From contig PVNU02000424.1 in NCBI GenBank assembly GCA_003013855.2, positions 3,658,001 through 3,722,000 on the forward strand: a stretch of 64,000 bases of DNA, read 5' to 3'. Positions 11,413 through 23,448 of the stretch are shown piece by piece (the first letter of the stretch is position 1; every line of letters begins with the position of its first letter). A program made the position numbers and the translations under genes. A model generated the notes under the pieces. That model was not told the origin of the DNA. It saw only the letters and a program-made list of their open reading frames with translations, and searched no databases. This DNA comes from Liriodendron chinense. Taxonomy: Eukaryota; Streptophyta; Magnoliopsida; Magnoliales; Magnoliaceae.

Positions 11413-11600
11413 ATTAATTAGTTAATTTTTTCAATTAATTGTTAATTTATTTAATTTAAGAAATATTTAATTTGTTAATTTGCTCAATTAATTGTTAATT
11501 TGTTTACTTTGATAAATGTTTAATTTGTTAATTTGTTCAATTAATTATCAATTTATTTACTTTGAGAAATATTTAATTTGTTAATTTGTCTAATTAATTG
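11413..11600. repeat. 53-bp AT-rich tandem repeat, about 3.5 copies
   Basis: Copies step by 53 bp (11466, 11519, 11572, with a partial copy before). The unit is built from TTTAATTTGTTAATTTG, TTCAATTAATTG and TTAATTTATTTACTTTGA. It sits next to a CT run (11251-11279). No coding content. Confidence 0.8.
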
Positions 11601-12299
11601 TGAACTTACATATTGTTATTGGTTGGATATGTTTCATTATATACATGTTGGGGTGCACTGTGTTGCATCCGATCTATTCATGCCGTTAAGGGGTAGGGCC
11701 CGCTTTGATGGGGTGGGGCCCACTTAAACTTTGGGTCTGCCTTATTTTTTAGTTCATTCCCTACATTGATATGGCAAAGTAGATAAATGGTGTGGATATA
11801 ACACATACATCATGGTGGATCCAAATTGATGTTAAGCGCGAGTCCCTAGAAGGTGGGAACCGCTGTTGAGACAATGATAAAGTTGTACATTTGATATGGA
11901 TAGTAATAAAAGCCCGAAAACTGAGTACGGGTACTCGGATGTGTGTCGGAGCTATTTGTGGTTGATTTGTTTTGGTATATGTTGATGTATACTTTGACAA
12001 GTATTGGTTGCATGTTATTAGTATATAGTAGAATAACCTGTTTTCTAACTAACGTATGAAATATTTAAAATATGTTAATTTTATACATTTGCCCCCTATG
12101 AAACAGTTATAATTGAATCCCTACCATTAAAAACTTTATGAATTCGATCGAAATGTATTGGGGCTCAAATTCACACCCATGATAAAACATTGTGTGGCGA
12201 TTCATCTACGATAATTTGGATCAATCACAAGATCGAAAAATACCCAGAAAACACCAGCGCAACCCTAACTTGGGCAGTCATGACCAAAACTCACAAATA

Positions 12300-12640
12300 T
12301 CATTTTAGAGTGGAACTGGACATGCGTATTACTGCCAAATGATCCGTAACACCTGAAAATCCTTAACTTGCAAGTTTGAACGTCGCGCGACACATATCTT
12401 TACCTGCTCACCTCGAAATGCATTTGGCCCCTGTTCGAAGCTAACTGAAAGGGTCCGAACACCTACATGTACTATTTCAGAGCAGAACTGGACATGCATA
12501 TTGCCGCCAAATGTTCTGAAACACCTAAAAACCCTTCACCTGCAAGTTTGAATGTCATGCGGTGCACATTTCTATGTGCGCACTTTCCGGAACGAAGTTC
12601 CTATACGAAGAGCTGACCTGGAGGTTCTAAATTAGGAAGG
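12300..12640. repeat. 172-bp tandem duplication
   Basis: ACTGGACATGCGTATTACTG at 12315 recurs as ACTGGACATGCATATTGCCG at 12487, followed by matching GCCAAATG, AACACCT, ACCTGCAAGTTTGAA and CATTTCT segments. Roughly 80 percent identical by eye. Part of an unclassified insertion within the CACTA left half. Confidence 0.75.
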
Positions 12641-12954
12641 AACTATCAAAGTTCGTGATATCTGGTCCTCCACACCCCATCCCATTTATTTAATAGCCCG
12701 ATGAGAGGCTTAAAGTGCTCTAGCGTCAGTGACTTTGACCTCTGGAAAGGTGCCTGTCCTTTGAAAGCGGACAGTCAAAGCCTGAAATCTTGAAATATTG
12801 TAAATCTGGGAGCTATTTCTCTCTTGAAGAGTGCAGAATCCGGCTTGAGGAACATGCAGGAGCTCTAAAACCACATGTGCTCACCACACGCGCCTGGGAC
12901 AGTCCTTCTCGAAAAATCTCCCGAAAATCACCCGAAAAAGGTCCAGATTGGAGA

Positions 12955-13700
12955 CATGCGCCCGGCTTGAGGAGACATGCGCCCGGCCTAAGGAGACATG
13001 CGCCCGAACACATGCTTCAGCCACATTCACCTGGCACATGCGCCTGAAAATCCTCCCTAGAATCACATGCGCCCGAAAGTATCCGTTGGTCCGGACCCGG
13101 ATCCGTTTAAACTATTATAAATAGCAAGCTCCCCTGATGACCAAATTCATCATCACTCCCCTGACGACCTCAAAGCGACACAAGAGGTAACATGCGCTCA
13201 CTTTGCCATCCCTTGCCGGATGCCCTTGTCGAAAAGGATTTCCTCACCGAAATCCCTTGCCGGAAAGGGATTTTCCCGCCTGGAGCCTGAATGTAGAGGG
13301 AAAGAGGGAGAAAAACTCAGAAAATAAACTAATTAGTGGATTTTCCCCACTTTACAGAGGGACATGCGCCCACTACTCCTTCGCTGAAAAATCAAAAAAA
13401 AATGACTAAGTAGTGGGAGATCCCACTGTTTAAAGAGGGGACATGCGGCCACTATTTTGCCATTTGAGAATACAGAAATCTAAGTGTAGAGGGACATGCA
13501 CCCACCCTTATTGGCCGGGAAAAATCATGAAAATGGCTAAGTGGTGGGGCAACATGCGCCCACCACCTTGCCCCAGGCGCATGTGTCATACCACATGCAC
13601 CCGGGAGCTACCCACTTCCTCTCTCTTTTTCATATATTGGGCACATGCGCCCGGGAGGGAGCCACATGCCCCCACTCCAAGGCATATGCACCCACACTTC
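12955..13700. repeat. dispersed ACATGCGCCC motif cluster
   Basis: ACATGCGCCC or a one-base variant occurs more than a dozen times, first as a 20-22-bp tandem (GGAGACATGCGCCCGGC-type, 12955-13010), then scattered to 13700. TATAAATA (13116-13123) sits inside the cluster, so this may be the U3/R region of an unclassified LTR. Frames through it are repeat-driven and not convincing proteins. Confidence 0.7.
13116..13123 (+). promoter_or_regulatory. possible TATA box of an unclassified LTR
   Basis: TATAAATAGC follows a GC-rich stretch and precedes a pair of CTCCCCTGATGACC / CTCCCCTGACGACC repeats. The context is LTR-like, but no LTR ends were found. Confidence 0.35.
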
Positions 13701-14083
13701 CACTATATGTGCCTGGACGGTCTCCCTGACCTGGTTCGCTTTCGACGTGGCCCGCCTCCTGATCGCACCAATGCTCCTAGACACGCATCGACGATGTCTA
13801 TCCATCATCCAGATCAAATTTCCCAACGATCGATGATAAATGACCCAAATCAATGATTTAATAAAAAATGACCAACACTTTGCCATTTTTGCAAACCCAG
13901 AAATCCTTCCGAAAAAGGCAGGAAACAGCCAAAATTAAGAAGAATCGGGCAAAATTTGACCTACACCAACAGAGAGACTTAGTTTCTATATGATACGACA
14001 CATAATAATAATGCACCGCAACGAGGTTATCTGCTTTCAGGATCCTCGAATATCATAATTAAGCAGTAAACAGGCCCAATATT

Positions 14084-14400
14084 TAGTCATTTTCAGCCCT
14101 GGGAAGTGCCCTGTTGGCTTAAAAATTGACCAACGCCAAGTGAAATTAAATGCGATCGCACTAACGCCAAAGTGGATCCAGCATCGTTATGATCCTAGTG
14201 AACATAATCCATCACTATTTGAAGATAATTGTTGTTGGTATTCACCAAATACCCTGATCAGACCGTAAACAAGTCCAAAACTTAGTCATTTTTAGCTCGA
14301 GGAAGTGCTCTATTGGCTCGAAGATTGACTAACGTCAAATAAAACTAAAAGCTGATCTCACCAACGTTAAGGCAAACTTAACATTCTCATGCTACAAAAC
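14084..14400. repeat. 199-bp direct duplication
   Basis: TTAGTCATTTTCAGC with GGAAGTGCCCTGTTGGC at 14084 recurs 199 bp later as TTAGTCATTTTTAGC with GGAAGTGCTCTATTGGC; AATTGACCAACGCCAAG recurs as GATTGACTAACGTCAAA. Noncoding. Confidence 0.7.
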
Positions 14401-15489
14401 AGTTGAATCAAGCATTTATAGGGTACCGATCCCTATCGTTTATCAGATATTGGCATAAATGGGTGCCTATGAAACCTGGTACTTATCCATTTGCAGGCAT
14501 CAGAAATGGCCGATCTAGTCCATTGGACTTGAATCCTCAAAGGAGCATGAATCAATACAACCTTATTCGATCTCAAATCGATCATTAGAAAGCACCCAAA
14601 AGAAAGAATGTTCTTGAAGATGAGTAACTGGACTTCAAGATTAAACACATTTACTTTACTGTATAAGCTCTATTCACCCCGGATAAAGGTCCGAAGCCAA
14701 ACTTAAGGGATTATGGTTACCACAATAAACCATAATCAAAAGAGTTCTAACAACACTTGATTAAAAATCCTCGATCAGGAAATCACGGAGTGCCTTCTCA
14801 AGGTCACCCGTCATAAAAGTACAGGTGACCTTCGGTCGTGCCGACCAACATTCGATGCTCGTGTATTTTAGTGGTCACCCGTCATAAAAATACGAGAAGA
14901 TGGCCTAGAGTTGCACCACTCGATAAAATCTTGATAGTCCTTCAACCCGGACAATTCGAAAGAAAATGGGACATAGACATCCGATTTGTCTAAAAATGTG
15001 GCTTAGTCTATAACAAGAAAACAAATAGGTCTCTATGACCATGAACTCAAGACCATAATCCCCAGCGGGTTAGTCTTTTGCCTTCTAATCAAGGGTGATC
15101 AACCATTGATGTAATTAAAGACTCGTGACAAGCATCACAGCCTGAAATGTAAAAGATCTCAGAATCTCTGGAATAAAATTCACCTTGCTATATCTTTTCT
15201 TGCGTACACTTTATGATTGCTTATGATTGTCTATGAATGTCTCTATACTCAGAATTCTCTAGAATAACGAAACACGAAAAAAACTGCCGTTGAGCATTTT
15301 TCTAGTTTTAACAGAACATTTATTTGTCATCCAACCCTAAAACCTAAAACTAATCCCTAATTCAAACCTTAGCCCTAAGCATAAATCCTAATGGGTTGCT
15401 TTGATGAATATGTTGAAATAGCTAGCTAATTGTTTTGAATATATGTTAATAATGAAACTCACCTTGCGCAGTAGCACTAATCTTTGATC
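14401..15489. other. noncoding block in CACTA left half
   Basis: No recognisable frame. A CACCCGTCATAAAA(A/G)TAC motif occurs twice (about 14806 and 14877). The rest is unremarkable AT-rich DNA leading into the small frame at 15490. Confidence 0.4.
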
Positions 15490-15867
15490 ATGTCCTCGCC
15501 ATCAAAGTCTATAGCTAAGGCACACTCGACCCTAAGGGAGTTGTTGCGGTTGGACTTACCCGACCTATCATCTTCAGGTCGGGTCAAAGAAATATCCAAA
15601 TTGATTAGCATTTTTTGGGAAGACTATCAAGATGATTCGACTGATGAATGATTATACTCTCTATACAAGATTCCATGTATGGTAGCCGAATATGAGCAAG
15701 CGACAAGGGTTTTTGAAGAGGCGATTTTCTTTCTTGCTGAACTTACCAAGCATCTAAAATCATCATTTATAGATTATGTAGAATTGAGCGTGTGCCTGAG
15801 GGGTATTTCTTGGAATATGAAATATGCTTGTATGAAATATAATGAGTTACGACAGCAAGATATTTAA
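15490..15867 (+). pseudogene. unrecognised 125-codon frame with one internal stop
   Basis: A single frame runs from ATG (MSSPSKSIAKAHSTLREL) to TAA at 15865, broken only by a TGA at 15649-15651. The first half is basic, then acidic (FWEDYQDDSTDE). The second half is helical-looking with aromatic and Cys residues (VAEYEQATRVFEEAIFFLAE, ending NELRQQDI). I do not recognise the family. It precedes the tnp2 relic by about 0.7 kb on the same strand inside the CACTA element, so it may be a third element gene or a captured host fragment. Alternative: a spliced 5' exon of tnp2. The single stop in an otherwise open frame argues that it once encoded protein. Confidence 0.45.
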
Positions 15868-16541
15868 GAAATTTTTTATTTCTTTTTAGTTGTATTGTAT
15901 TTATAAAAGTCTTTTATATCTCATATGATAAAGAATTGCATGTTTAATTTTCCTAAATGGAGAACAGTTTGGGTTGACCAAATTCAAGTAGTATGTATTG
16001 TTTTATTATAGGAGAATCAGTTGTCCATTTGAGCATTTTTATGTAACTAGTGATAGATTTAGTATGACTTTAGTGGCATATGGATTCTCAAATTATCCTT
16101 TTTTGGACAATTCATGTCTTGATAGCTTATAATGTTTTTATTTTGCCGATTTAAATGCAGATGCATTTTCTGTGCTTCATCTCTAAATTTCTCGTTGGAT
16201 ATGTTTCTTTCATTTATTTTCATTATAAAATATTATCACTTTCTGTAGATATTTTACAATGAAAATTTAATAGAAGATCAATATATCTAACGAGATAAAG
16301 GGAGATGTTGTCGGAATTTCAGTGTATATATTTAAATGGGTAAATGAAAGTATCACAAGCTATCTGGATTTGAATAGGTGACTGATTTAGTAATTAGTTA
16401 ATTTGGAGTTGTACAAATATTCTAAGTTAATGCATTCCTTAAGAGATGTGTCGATTGTACATACAGTTTTTTTGTTATTTAAGTAATTTCTTTTGTGTCT
16501 ATCTTGTATCAAATATAATAAATATATGTATCAATGTATAG

Positions 16542-17460
16542 ATGAGGTTTGCGATGCCCACGATTCCAAGCAAAGAGTGGATGAAAGAACCATTATTGTC
16601 GACAGAGTATCTTAAAGGTGTTTTAGAATTTATAACATACTTGAAAGAAAATAATAAGAGATTAGGGGCGATGACTACTATTTTGTCCCTATGTTAATTG
16701 CAAGAATTTGTCAGGAGGGAGAAAATAATTAAATACATTTTTTACTCATTTAATTTGTAACGGTATAGATACGTCTTATACATCATGGATTTTTCATGGT
16801 GAGCCACTTATAAGTACCGTTGAGACTAGTACGTCTGCTATCAATCATAACGAAAATATGTTTCCACGGAAGGTCGATATGGTCAATGAAGCTCATGGAC
16901 ATCTTTTTTAGGACAAAGTTGTTAAAGTGGCATGCACAGATGGATGTAATGATGCAAACGACGTTTAAGTTTTCAATGATTCACCGGATGACATTCATTA
17001 TAGAAAGATGATGGAGGATGCGATACAATCCCTATATCCATCGTGTTGAGTGGAGGATACAAAATTATCAGTTCTCGTTGAGTTTTTAAGCATGAAGACA
17101 AGACATTAGTGGTCGCGCAAGAGCTTCGATGAGTTGTTGCACTTTTGAAAAAGATACTGTCATATAAGAACACTTTATCAGAAAATACTTATAATACGAA
17201 GAAGATGATTAAGAGTTTGCAAATGGAGTGTCAGATTATTTATTCATGCCCTAATGACTGCATATTGTACTAGAGGGAGTATGAACACAAGGAGAGTTAT
17301 CTTAAATGTGGTAAGAGCAGATAAAAATAAGTTAATGAAAGGAGGTGGAGGAGAAAACGTTTACCACAGAAAGTTTTAAGATATTTTTCCATAGCACCAA
17401 GGTTGAAACGAAAAAAATCAAAAGTATTGGTTTCGCCTGAGTAATTAGTGAAAGATTGTC
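16542..17460 (+). pseudogene. tnp2-type CACTA transposase relic (N-terminal part)
   Basis: CACTA transposase binds the element ends and cuts them in the nucleus. From the ATG at 16542 a frame shows EWMKEPLLSTEYLKGVLEFI, then SYTSWIFHGEPL, matching the transposase-associated domain that begins tnp2 proteins. Further on, in shifting frames, are LYPSC, a W-S-R-K-SFDELL segment, TKKMIKSLQMECQ, a CPNDC-ILY block, REYE, and LPQKVLRYFS-APRLKR; these occur in this order in tnp2. Several stops and frameshifts separate them, and the C-terminal catalytic half was not found. Non-functional. Family assignment rests on motif order read by eye. Confidence 0.75.
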
Positions 17461-17951
17461 GCACGAAGCATTTTTGAGTTTACAAGGTAACGGGCAAACG
17501 AAGGAACTCTTCGATCATTTATAACTTATAAAATATTAAGGAGAACTACAGTGACCTGATCTTATCATGATAATAAATCTGAAACTTGAATTCCAGTGAG
17601 TTTAATTACAATTTAGACATCTTAAGTAAATGCATCTATATTAAAATACAAATTTTCTATCCACTTGAATTCCAGTTGAGTTTAATCTGAAACTCTATCA
17701 AATGCATCTACACTAAAATGTTCATTTTGTAAAGAAACTCAAATGGCGTACATGTGTCATGATTTTATCATCATCATAAGTATGTGGGCAACTCTCACAT
17801 TGATTACAAAGAGTTTGATAAAAAAATTCAAATCATGATATTGTTGAATACAATGAATGATGTTTTGTATCTTGATGGATGTTATTGAATGTTATTATTC
17901 AATATAGTTATATTGCCGAATGTTATTTTATTAATTGTCATCTTTTGTACT

Positions 17952-20900
17952 ATGAATATAGATAATATGTTGGAGGAATCATCTTCAGATAGTGACACTC
18001 CGACTCAAGGACTTGATGGCTTATCATTGACTCCTCGATTTATGCCGTCGCCTACGATTGATAATGCCCATTTAGCACGTAGATATCATCTTCGGTGTCA
18101 GACCATGTTCTTGATTCATTGGAGCAGACACGCATCTCTATTAAATTTAACTCATCGGGTCAATCAATCAGTGATCACTCATCCGAATTTGTGACAAAGG
18201 TGGGTTGCATAGCTATAAGCCACACATCACCTCAATATCCTTCTTTCCAGCAGAGTTGCTGCAAATGATTTGGACTTTTATTCAGGTAATGTGAAAATAC
18301 TATAATTTTTATAGTAATTTATGTTAATATTTTAAATCATGTCATGTTTTTTTATTTCAGATGTTGGAATATTCTCTTTTGCAGGCACAATTTGATTTAA
18401 TGGAGGATTGTAGAGCTTAAGCGTTAAGAAAGGCGGGTAAAGCTTAGAGAGACTAGAAATACAGATTGTGAAAGAATTACGAGGAATCTGGTGAGATGAA
18501 CACGGCAAGGAAGGTGAATAAATTGAATAAATAGGTCAAGTAGGAAGATTGGGAGAGTTCATCGACTTTAAGTTGATAGAGGAAGAGCAGATAAAAGTGT
18601 TAAGTTTAAGGAACTTCGTGTAAAAATGAAAATCCAACATACAACGGGTAGAAGGGGAGTGACTAATAGAGCCGAGGAATTGGTAATATCTAAGTTTGTT
18701 ATTTTTATTAAAATATATTTAATAAAAATTGATTACCTATTTAGGTTTTTTAGTTTCACAAAAAATAAAAAAAAATGATGGTCGTGCGATTAGGAGGACG
18801 GAACTATTTATCGGTAGTCATACTAAGGTTAATGGTTCTGCCCTAACCCCGAAGCAAACCAATACATTGTGAGTAATTATAAATTTACTTATTTAGTTTA
18901 ATTTTATTACAATTCTATTGTACTGATTATCATTTTATTTTTCAGTCACAAATTATGAACATATTATCATGGATCCCACACTTGAACAAAGATATTTTGA
19001 TAGTAATCTCGTCAAAATGGTAAATATGTTGTATATATATATTTAATTAAAATTTTATTTTATATTATAGTTTATTGTAATAAAATTTTAATTTATATAA
19101 TAGGTGTGTGGAAAAGATAGAAATGGAAGGATACGCGGCATGGGAAGGGGAGTAAGCAAGACTGGTTTGTGTACAACAGCTCCGCATCGATCTTGTATAA
19201 ATGAGATGAAGGGACAAATGTATTAGATGTCCCAACAATTGAATATGATGATGGAGCATATGGCAAACATGAGCCAGCAGTAGCAGCGGCGGCCCGGGTC
19301 TACCTCCCAGCCAACTACACGGTCATCGTTGAGCTCTTAAATGTGTATATTCTAACCTCATTTCATCACTAACTATACATGATTTATACGTTTAAAGACC
19401 TACTTAATGCATGGTTTTGTGATTGTAGGGATGAGAGAGAGATTCTACCATTTTGAAAATTAAAGAGCACTTCAAAGGATCATTGAAGAGTCAAGAAAGA
19501 AAGGAAGAAATCAAGTGAAGAAAGTCTGAAGAGAAAATAGAAAAGATTGAAGAAATATACAGTTTTGATGGATCCCTAATAGGTCTCCGATTGATCGGAG
19601 GACATTCCGATAGGTCTCTGATTAATCGGACCATCTATCGGACACACCTGAAAAACTAAATTTTTTAATAACTCTTTGGATAGATTTTCGATCAATCGAT
19701 CAGAGGTTTCCGATCAATCAGAGTCATGTCCGATCAATAAAAAATAGTGATGGAAAATAACAACTATCTAAACACTTTTCCGATCAATCGACCGTCATCC
19801 GATCAATAAAAAACTACAGTCCGATAAATCGGAGAGGAGCTCCGATCAATCGGACTTGTCTGCGTAGTTGTGTAAGGAGTTACGTAATTCCAGAAGATTC
19901 CAAGTCAGTGCGGGATTTCTCTTATAAAAGGACATCTCCTCTTCCTTCCCAGGGCATGCTAGGACATGGGGAACATCAAGGAGGCTTAGGAGACAAATTC
20001 CACTTCAAGTTTTCTTAATTTTCTTCTATTTACTAGTTGTTTTTATATTTTTCTGAGTTTTTAATTCAAGGATGTTAGAGATGAACTAAAACCTCTTAGC
20101 TAGGGCCAAGAAGTGAAGCTTTTGATTCATTTTTTATGGATTGATGCAATCTAGGTTTCCTTTTTATGATTTGATTGATGAATTTGGTTTGATAAAAGTT
20201 TGAATAAAGTATTAGTTTAGTTTCGCTTTGATCTCTTGATGACTCCAGGCTCATATGATGCTTAATAAATCTAAATCTAGTAGCTTACTCATGTGCATTG
20301 TTTATACTTGTGTAGTTCATTGATCTATAATTGACTCCGGGCATGATAGACACTTCGATTGCCTTGTGTACAATGGCATGATCTTAATGTGGGAACTAGT
20401 TCAAACTAAATTTCTAATCTTTTATGATAATCTGATATAGATGTTTGCTGATTGATTTTGGTTTAATTAGAGTTCTAACCATTGGTTATAGTCAAGTCTA
20501 GTGACAGGATTTGATGAAAGCTATGGTTGTGAATCTCAACTAGATTGGAAAGAGGCTTGGCCTATACAATTGAGTGTGCCCAAGGCCTCAGTATTATTGT
20601 GGAAATCGAATCAATGAACAAGCAACTGTTTTAGATAAATGTTGATTGAACCGCTCCATATTCCGATCGGATAGAGAAATGAATTTGATTCTGGTTGAGT
20701 TGTGAGAGACCTAGTTGTATTGATGCATTGAAAACCATCAAAAGTAGATCCTTGGCGCTCTAGTGCCTTTTAGATTATTATTTTACCTTTTATATTTACT
20801 ATTTAAATCCAAATCACTATTTCTCAGATTTAGCTCTTAATAGGATCTTGATCCTAAGTTATTTTAGATAAATTCTGAAAATATCTATATAAATCTCTGT

Positions 20901-21342
20901 GGGACGATACTCGATCTTTCCGAAATATTACTATTTCGCAACCCTATACTTGGGGAGTGAACAGTCATCTCAGGTATATATATTTAATTTCAATATATAT
21001 TAGGGTCCAGTCATATGTAAATTCGAATTCTAATATTTAATTGTTTGTTATTAATAGGGAAGACCTGATAAGGGTAAACAGCCAGCACGTTCTCCCTCCC
21101 ATAATTTAGGTAGTCGTAAATGTTACTCGAAGAACATTTGATGTACTAAAACCTTGGCTAGCGAAGTATTAGTTCTAGACAAGGACAACAATCCATTATT
21201 TTATTATATCTGCATAGAGGAGATATTTGATAGGTCTGCCAAGTTAGCAGATCAAGACAGACCTGAAGAGACATTTGTAGAAATTAAAATTGGATCTATT
21301 ATTAGATGGCCTCATTATATGATGGATATACTCTATTGATAT
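17952..21342 (+). pseudogene. second CACTA gene (Ptta/En/Spm family), split by a solo LTR
   Basis: The order of fragments fits the plant En/Spm-type second protein, thought to bind subterminal repeats. An acidic N-terminus at 17952 (MLEESSSDSDTPTQG) is followed by KIQHTTGRRGVTNRAEEL near 18630, RTELFIGSHTKVNGSALTPKQ-type sequence near 18800, KDRNGRIRGMGRG near 19110 and a Gln/Met-rich end (SQQLNMMMEHMANMSQ) near 19235. The exon is then cut by the solo LTR at 19327-20963. After it come a candidate donor (CAG before GTATAT at about 20973) and a last exon at 21154-21339 with ETFVEIKIGSIIRWP, which resembles the conserved C-terminal WP motif. Introns with AG/GT edges and several stops are present. 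Exon edges are approximate. Confidence 0.65.
19327..20963 (+). repeat. Athila-related solo LTR (1637 bp) with GTCAT duplications
   Basis: It starts CGTTGAGCTCTTAAATGTG (first T mutated to C) and ends CTTGGGGAGTGAACA. GTCAT lies directly before (19322-19326) and after (20964-20968). Ends match the LTR at 1627-3185 in reverse orientation. No primer site or internal DNA is attached, so it is a solo LTR formed by LTR-LTR recombination. It carries a TTATAAAAGG box (19922) and, upstream of it, about eight CCGATCAATCGG-type palindromes (19570-19860) in the place where copy 1627-3185 has ACCGGTCG palindromes. Confidence 0.92.
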
Positions 21343-21799
21343 TCTGATACGTTCGTTTTATTTTGATCGGATGATTTTTTGTATGTTAGTTGTTTATATA
21401 CTTTATTTTATTCTACATTAATCGTGGAATGGTTGGATGGATTGTAAATAATTTTTTTATTATGAACACTTTGTTTGATGGGTGATTGGTTGTGCGTATG
21501 TATGTTGCATAAATTGTTGTTTTATTATGATAATTTATTACTTGTAGAATGGTTTGAATGCCTATGAGGATGGATTTAGATGTATTGTATTGTGAGAGAT
21601 GTATTTGGATGTGATGTATAGTGTTGTGAGGGATGTATTGTGTTGTGGTGATTGATTTGGATTGGAATGAATGTGTATGAATTTAAATTGGAATGAATGT
21701 GGATTTGGATTGGAATGAATGTGAATTTCAATTGGAATGTATCTGTCTATCAGGTTTCAGGCTCAGCCAGATGCCCTAAGACACTAATAAACGAATATT

Positions 21800-22196
21800 T
21801 TAAAAAATCTTGAATTCAGCGGCTCTAGCCACTGTATTTTATATATTCGGCGGCCTAAGCCGTCGAAATTTATTCCACACACGGTGACCACAACCACCAT
21901 TTATAATAAACGATAGGTATGACCGTCGAATTATGGCTGACGTATGTTACAAAAATGACGACTTAGAGCGGTCATTTATTTTCTAAAATCGACGGCCTTA
22001 GCCAATGAATATGGGGGAGCCAACTTGAAAATCGACATAGATTATTCAGCGGCTTACATCTTTCGTCAAACTTGGTCCGTCGAAAACTTTTTTCGGTGAC
22101 AAAAAATTTGATGTGCAAAAACGTCGCCAAGGGTCATCGAATTTTTAAAACAACGACGGCTTTGGATTGTCGAATTTATCCCTTTTTCACCTAGTG
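21800..22196. repeat. CACTA right terminal and subterminal repeats
   Basis: Multiple GCGGC...AGCCG and GACGGC...GCCGTCGAAAT motifs in both orientations lead into the terminal TTTTTCACCTAGTG. Such arrays are the binding sites for CACTA element proteins. Similar but diverged motifs (GGCGGCTAAGGCC) occur just inside the left end at 11085-11100. Confidence 0.75.
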
Positions 22197-22620
22197 GTAA
22201 TTTTATTATGGTGGTCTTATATAGCTTAGAATCAACAACAATGGTGGCTCCGATCATTGGACCACTCAACGAGTGGGCTTGAGCAGACTAATTCCTAAGC
22301 GACAATGAAGCAAAATATTTTTTCAACAATTTTAATAACTTTTAAAGCCTGCTAATCTCAAACTCCAAATTAATCTTATGGAAACTATTTATTGCCATTG
22401 GCTTGAGCCTAATAAGCAGACATTGTGTCTAAGTCACCAATAAGGCAAACAGATCTCTTTCTAGATTGAGAAAACTTTGATACTCCCGTAAGCTACAATG
22501 GATGATATACAGGCACTTAAAATTTATTTAAAAATTGTACAAGTGGTATACAAGTTATTGAAATTAAACTGTCTAATTATATTTCCCCCTTTACGTGTAC
22601 CATGAACAAAAAATTAAGGT

Positions 22621-23448
22621 GTCATTTGGATGCCTATAAGGTTTTAAGTTGTTAATACTTTACACCTGAAAAGTGTTTCAAGTGTAAACTATTTACATGT
22701 TATTCTGTTTAGCTTTTGAGTGGTGATCCATTTATAAGTAAATAGATTATGTGTTTAACTAACTTGTAAAATATTTACAATGTAAAAAGTAGATATTCAC
22801 ACCACAAAGCTTAGGGTGGTCAATCCTGCTAAAATCTACAAATCACATAAAAAGGATTAGATTTTTTTAGGGGCCTAGGAGAGCATAAAAGATGCACTCA
22901 TTGGATGAATTAGATTATGTGTTTGGCTAACTTGTAAAATATTTACAACGTATAAAGTAGATATTCACACCACAAAGCTTGGGGCGGTCAATCCCACCAA
23001 AATCTACAAATTACATAAAAAGAACTAGATTTTTTTAGGGCCCTAGGAGAGCATCAAAGCATGCACTCATTGGATGAATTAGATGTCCTCCACCCATCAC
23101 GATGGGCCCCATGAGAAATTTGGAAGTTTTTAATAGTGGATGTCCCATCCTTTCCACTCAGGTGGTCCATCTGATTATCAATTAGGTTATTTTTTATTCA
23201 CTAGAAAGCATTAAGGGAAGCATATGATTTATAAATTGGATGTACCGTGCACATCACAGTGGGCCCCAAATGTCACGAGTGTGTATCAACCATGGTGTTT
23301 TAATATGCATAATATATTTTTAGTTGTAAATACCTTACCTATAATCTGAACCATGCTATTGTTAGGTTTCAGATTACATTTAAAAGCTATAATGTGTTTA
23401 TAGCCAATAAAGCCTTTACAGGCAAACATAGGTATCCAAACAAATCCT
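22621..23448. mobile_element. possible MITE with TTTGGAT inverted ends
   Basis: TTTGGATGCCTATAAGG near the left and its imperfect complement CATAGGTATCCAAA near the right could be terminal or subterminal inverted repeats about 0.8 kb apart. No clear target duplication was seen, so the call is weak. Confidence 0.3.
22744..23077. repeat. 167-bp tandem duplication
   Basis: TAGATTATGTGTTT...TTGTAAAATATTTACAA...CACACCACAAAGCTT...CACTCATTGGATGAAT recurs after 167 bp with about 90 percent identity by eye. Noncoding. Confidence 0.85.

Larger units (their letters stand above)
11041..22196 (+). mobile_element. decayed CACTA (En/Spm) DNA transposon with nested insertions
   Basis: The right end on the minus strand reads CACTAGGTGAAAAAGGG; the left end is a diverged CACCACATGAAAAAAGG followed by a similar TAAAT-CGG stretch. 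GTA flanks both ends (11038-11040, 22197-22199), the 3-bp duplication expected of CACTA. Both ends have subterminal CGGC...GCCG repeats, and the interior holds relics of both usual CACTA genes. The left 4.4 kb is probably nested foreign repeats. The left end is the weakest part of this call; right end and gene content are solid. Confidence 0.78.

Noticed and set aside
12594..12606. GAAGTTCCTATAC, identical to one arm of the yeast FRT site
   Set aside because: Only a half-site, no inverted partner or spacer at the right distance; a chance match within a plant repeat.
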